Assembly: GCA_031761405.1 (NCBI GenBank)
Contig: JASEVX010000001.1
Location: 40,599,728-40,663,727, forward strand
DNA length: 64,000 nt
Origin: Serripes groenlandicus
Taxonomy: Eukaryota > Mollusca > Bivalvia > Cardiida > Cardiidae
Direction of reading: 5' to 3'
The notes below the pieces were generated by a model. That model saw only the letters and a program-made list of their open reading frames with translations, did no database searches and was not told the DNA's origin. The first letter of the stretch is position 1, and each line of letters starts with the position of its first letter. A program made the translations under genes and the position numbers. Of this stretch, positions 63,986 through 64,000 are shown one piece after another.

Positions 63986-64000
63986 TAATAAAGAGATACG

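Overview
This window is nuclear DNA from an animal, very probably a bivalve mollusc. It is AT-rich and intron-rich. Its introns and intergenic DNA are filled with short palindromic elements, tandem-core elements and tRNA-derived SINEs of the kind seen in clams and other bivalves. No bacterial, organellar or viral gene order is present. The species assignment is inference; the genus cannot be fixed from the sequence alone.

Two protein-coding genes can be read exon by exon, and they point towards each other. On the + strand, 11 exons from 1222 to 18950 encode the last 567 residues of an FG-GAP/DEX1-like type I membrane protein; its 5' exons lie left of the window. On the - strand, 9 coding exons from 47323 down to 30003 encode a complete 194-residue axonemal dynein light chain 1 (DNAL1), a leucine-rich-repeat protein of outer dynein arms in motile cilia. 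Every proposed junction has AG/GT borders and keeps the frame, and both proteins end in a natural stop.

The 11 kb between the two 3' ends (about 19.0-30.0 kb) is mostly mobile DNA. It holds a degenerate tandem block (19.2-20.2 kb), a TIR-bounded element with a 62-bp palindrome and a 156-bp tandem core (20.69-21.77 kb), and a broken DIRS/Ngaro-like tyrosine-recombinase retrotransposon on the - strand (22.9-28.15 kb). That retrotransposon has gag-like, reverse transcriptase, RNase H and tyrosine recombinase segments between nearly identical 143-bp direct repeats, and a roughly 176-bp tandem array sits inside it.

Right of DNAL1 (47.6-64 kb) no complete gene is recognised. The region holds microsatellites, a decayed multi-copy invertebrate ORF (51.1-52.25 kb), a LINE reverse-transcriptase tail (52.25-52.54 kb), a tandem array carrying nuclear-receptor DR1 motifs (53.36-54.13 kb), tandem copies of a palindromic MITE (57.4-58.9 kb), inverted hAT-like elements, and degenerate tandem repeats with a 30-C run (61.2-62.8 kb). 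Two short stretches (54377-54416 and 63508-63701) look like possible exons of unknown genes.

The commonest repeat is a palindromic TTAACCCTTTCCC...GGGAAAGGGTTAA element. Six complete copies are exactly 230 bp, and more than 30 full or partial copies are scattered through the window, in introns of both genes and between genes. The most interesting regulatory observation is a local duplication at the DNAL1 start. Both copies keep an RFX-type X-box, the ATG and the splice donor, so the gene may have two equivalent ciliary promoters and first exons.
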